Positions 58,401 to 59,691 of a stretch of DNA of 59,691 nucleotides are shown piece by piece. Origin of the DNA: Kiritimatiellales bacterium (GTDB taxonomy: Bacteria > Verrucomicrobiota > Kiritimatiellia > Kiritimatiellales > Pontiellaceae); NCBI GenBank assembly GCA_021734595.1, contig JAIPIO010000002.1, positions 1 through 59,691 on the forward strand, read 5' to 3'. The position numbers were made by a program, and so were the translations under genes. A model generated the notes under the pieces. The model did no database searches. It was not told where the DNA came from and saw nothing but the letters and a program-made list of their open reading frames with translations. The first letter of the stretch is position 1; each line of letters opens with the position of its first letter.

Positions 58401-59691
58401 CCGCCGCCATCTGGGCGAACTTGCGCTCATCCAGGAAATCCACCTTCATGACAACATCCATCAGATTGTAGAATTCCGAGCGCGATACCCAGTTGAAGTA
58501 TTTATGGTTGAGCAGATCATACTGATTGCGCAACGCGGTAAGATAATGCCCCCAGGCATCACCGTGTCCCTGCGGATACATTGCCATGGCATCGTCTTCA
58601 TCCACAAAGCCGTCCATGTTCACATCGGATATATTATAGTTCACCGCATAGGCCGCCTCGCCTTCGCCTTTGGTGAAGTTCCAGAACAGGCGGTTGTAGA
58701 CCGGCCGGGCAAAGTTGTCGTCCACGCCGCGCAACATAGCCAGCTCTTCCTCGATTAGTGTGCTCATCTGGTTCTGGAAGGCAAATATCGACGGGGCAAG
58801 GCTTCCATAGGCCGCGCTTTCGCTACCGTGGCCGATGGTCGGATCAAGCGCATCGGTATAGGCCTCGTTGGCCAAAAGCATATAGAAATCGCTGATGCGC
58901 GTGGCGGCCAGCTGCAGTGCATTGGCAATGGCCGGAGTGGATACCGGACGCGACAGGTCGATGCTCAGGTCCCGTCCCCGCTTGAGAATGGTTTCATAAA
59001 GTTCGATCAAACCAACATTTTCAATAACATCCTTATCGGGATTGAGCGCCACCGGGCCTTCATAGCGCGCGCCGAACTGCGCCAGCATGCTGACCACCGT
59101 TGAGGGGCTGTCCCCTTCGAAATCGCTGATGCGCGCTTCGTAGGGATTCACCGCATCCAGCACCCGCTTGATCCAGCCCATCACCAGTTGCGCCTTGTAG
59201 TCCGGGATACCATAGTTGTAGACGCCTAGCGGATCGGAATTGCCCGCGCCCGCCCAGGTAAAGTTCACCTCGTCTTTGCCGTCCAACTGCGGAACATCCC
59301 AGTCGATCCCGTTCACCGCATCGTTTTCATGACGGTAGCGGCAGAACCACCAGGTGTCTGCCAGCAGGGCTTCCGGTGCATTCGGGTTGCCCTTAAGCGT
59401 CACTTCGTAGCGGGCCTTGCCCTGTTGCCCGCTCAAATCCGGGAACAGTTTCCAAGGAGATGTTTCCGCATCGTACAGCGGGTCATCCGGCGGGGGAACA
59501 TCCAGGCTGCCGTCGTCGGGACGGTACCACCATTCAAAGAAAAGCGAGTCCGCATGGGCCCCGAAATCACCTTGGTGGCGCAACACTACGTTTTCATCAA
59601 AAACATTGTCAGACAGTACGGTCTTAATGGCGCCGCGATAGCGTTCGCTCCGATCCACCTTGATGACATACGGGGTTATGGGCGATCCGCC
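55483..59691 (-). CDS. Very large secreted-type protein of unknown family, 5' end beyond window
   Basis: Open minus frame through the window edge (...GGSPITPYVIKVDRSERYRGAIK); long helical C-terminal third; NISDVNMDGFVDEDDA EF-hand-like loop. Confidence 0.85.
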   Translation of the reverse strand, partial: GGSPITPYVIKVDRSERYRGAIKTVLSDNVFDENVVLRHQGDFGAHADSLFFEWWYRPDDGSLDVPPPDDPLYDAETSPWKLFPDLSGQQGKARYEVTLKGNPNAPEALLADTWWFCRYRHENDAVNGIDWDVPQLDGKDEVNFTWAGAGNSDPLGVYNYGIPDYKAQLVMGWIKRVLDAVNPYEARISDFEGDSPSTVVSMLAQFGARYEGPVALNPDKDVIENVGLIELYETILKRGRDLSIDLSRPVSTPAIANALQLAATRISDFYMLLANEAYTDALDPTIGHGSESAAYGSLAPSIFAFQNQMSTLIEEELAMLRGVDDNFARPVYNRLFWNFTKGEGEAAYAVNYNISDVNMDGFVDEDDAMAMYPQGHGDAWGHYLTALRNQYDLLNHKYFNWVSRSEFYNLMDVVMKVDFLDERKFAQMAAAKAQAGAEIVDLTYREKYVEESTAQWQGYTDSDELRGWGVQGWARRAGQGAYFDWITANALLPSTHPNETLEGIQKVDRKSNSDISVISANLNAVQRTFDHANNGYNPLGVARDAVPMDIDPQYISFGRTDLATHFGQIYERAVKALVNTQATWDHANKAANMLRKIGTTEADYRNTTFQQDLNYRNKLIQIFGRPYEGTIGSGQLYPAGYDGPDLALHMYIGVREINNDTVPGPAASFASFDADGVLDGGDMNDQLSWTTPSLNALNLLNFDVNYLGAPHAMSLDVASSWRNLYAPSFAGDFAAAAGGGVEAKVQDGLYSVDYTDLESPKVPLEGLTGLMPVTTAGYSFQAPDAWGSRLSEGKLQQQLSAMLQQEAAVANAIASWDALAGSIIRTLRLTDAKWVSADAMQVKNEVFTRLKKGILGTVTALEAVSKALQVKKDVTYKVIETAQAALPETLPTGGVAVSPGDALFAADAGFEVTKTVEYASYTIFDAVLSASKTGLEIALDAAENELNLWEQREQLALSKKEWLKQIEDLVGDEPAKRIAVFKAIEGLRAKSAEYRALLDEGARLIDERAAFNKRVAAQTQRNRYQDMTFRVAHNHALENYRASFDLAARYAYLAAKAYDYETNFDSSDPFSPQSLLEDIVEARSLGLVSSGTPQIGGGGLAEVLAKMKANFDVLYGQMGLSNPQWEVGKMSLRTELFRILPKGHVQPDDEDNFPSPGGDADDLWKQKLTSCVVEDLWDVPEFRQYCRSFASEYDVDDEYDPQPGLVIRFGTTIKAGENLFGKPLSGSDHAYDPSVFSTKIRGTGIWFSDYQSTNVLQDLPEAPRVYMVPAGSDIMSVANSPDPEVVRIWNVVDQSIPAPMPSDTSELDDSSWVPLYDSLTGQYGEIRRFSGFRAYHDGGDQVDETELVYNNRLVGRSVWNTEWVLIIPGITFNADPEEGLRRFIDQVSDIKLVFDTYGYSGN

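Noticed and set aside
57745-58758. 337-aa plus ORF opposite the giant protein
   Set aside because: Antisense shadow; no start context or domain.
41477-59691. Prophage or type VI/contractile injection cluster
   Set aside because: No capsid, sheath, tube, baseplate, integrase or ATPase genes visible; only giant secreted-type proteins and a PPIase.

Overview
59.7 kb bacterial window. The mix of sulfatases, Gfo/Idh oxidoreductases, a PQQ-like propeller protein and giant secreted tandem-95/cadherin-like proteins suggests a PVC-superphylum (Kiritimatiellota/Verrucomicrobia-like) chromosome; this is inference only. About 1-14 kb and 33-41 kb are mostly housekeeping or metabolic genes (serC, trmB, dgt-like, NUDIX, HAD, glgC, srkA-like, three tRNAs, ROK and GntR regulators). 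About 15-18 kb encodes a di-heme peroxidase / metallophosphoesterase / cytochrome c module. About 19.5-29.2 kb is a sulfated-galactan-type degradation cluster (GH27, GH36, two sulfatases, a GxGYxYP-like protein, SGNH hydrolase). About 29.4-32.5 kb holds an unusual ATP-grasp + P1(DmpA)-peptidase fusion overlapping an HDAC-family deacetylase. About 41.5-59.7 kb is a tightly packed operon of giant secreted proteins with an embedded parvulin lipoprotein. The main non-gene signal is a dispersed 15-bp palindrome, TTCCA-R-NNN-Y-TGGAA, with at least 23 exact TTCCA-N5-TGGAA matches by hand count. It occurs between genes and inside genes (often read as FQxLE), and larger composites include a perfect 48-bp palindrome directly after a tRNA. 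It is nearly absent from the giant operon and from the ATP-grasp/HDAC block. All family calls are from reading the sequence; no searches were run.
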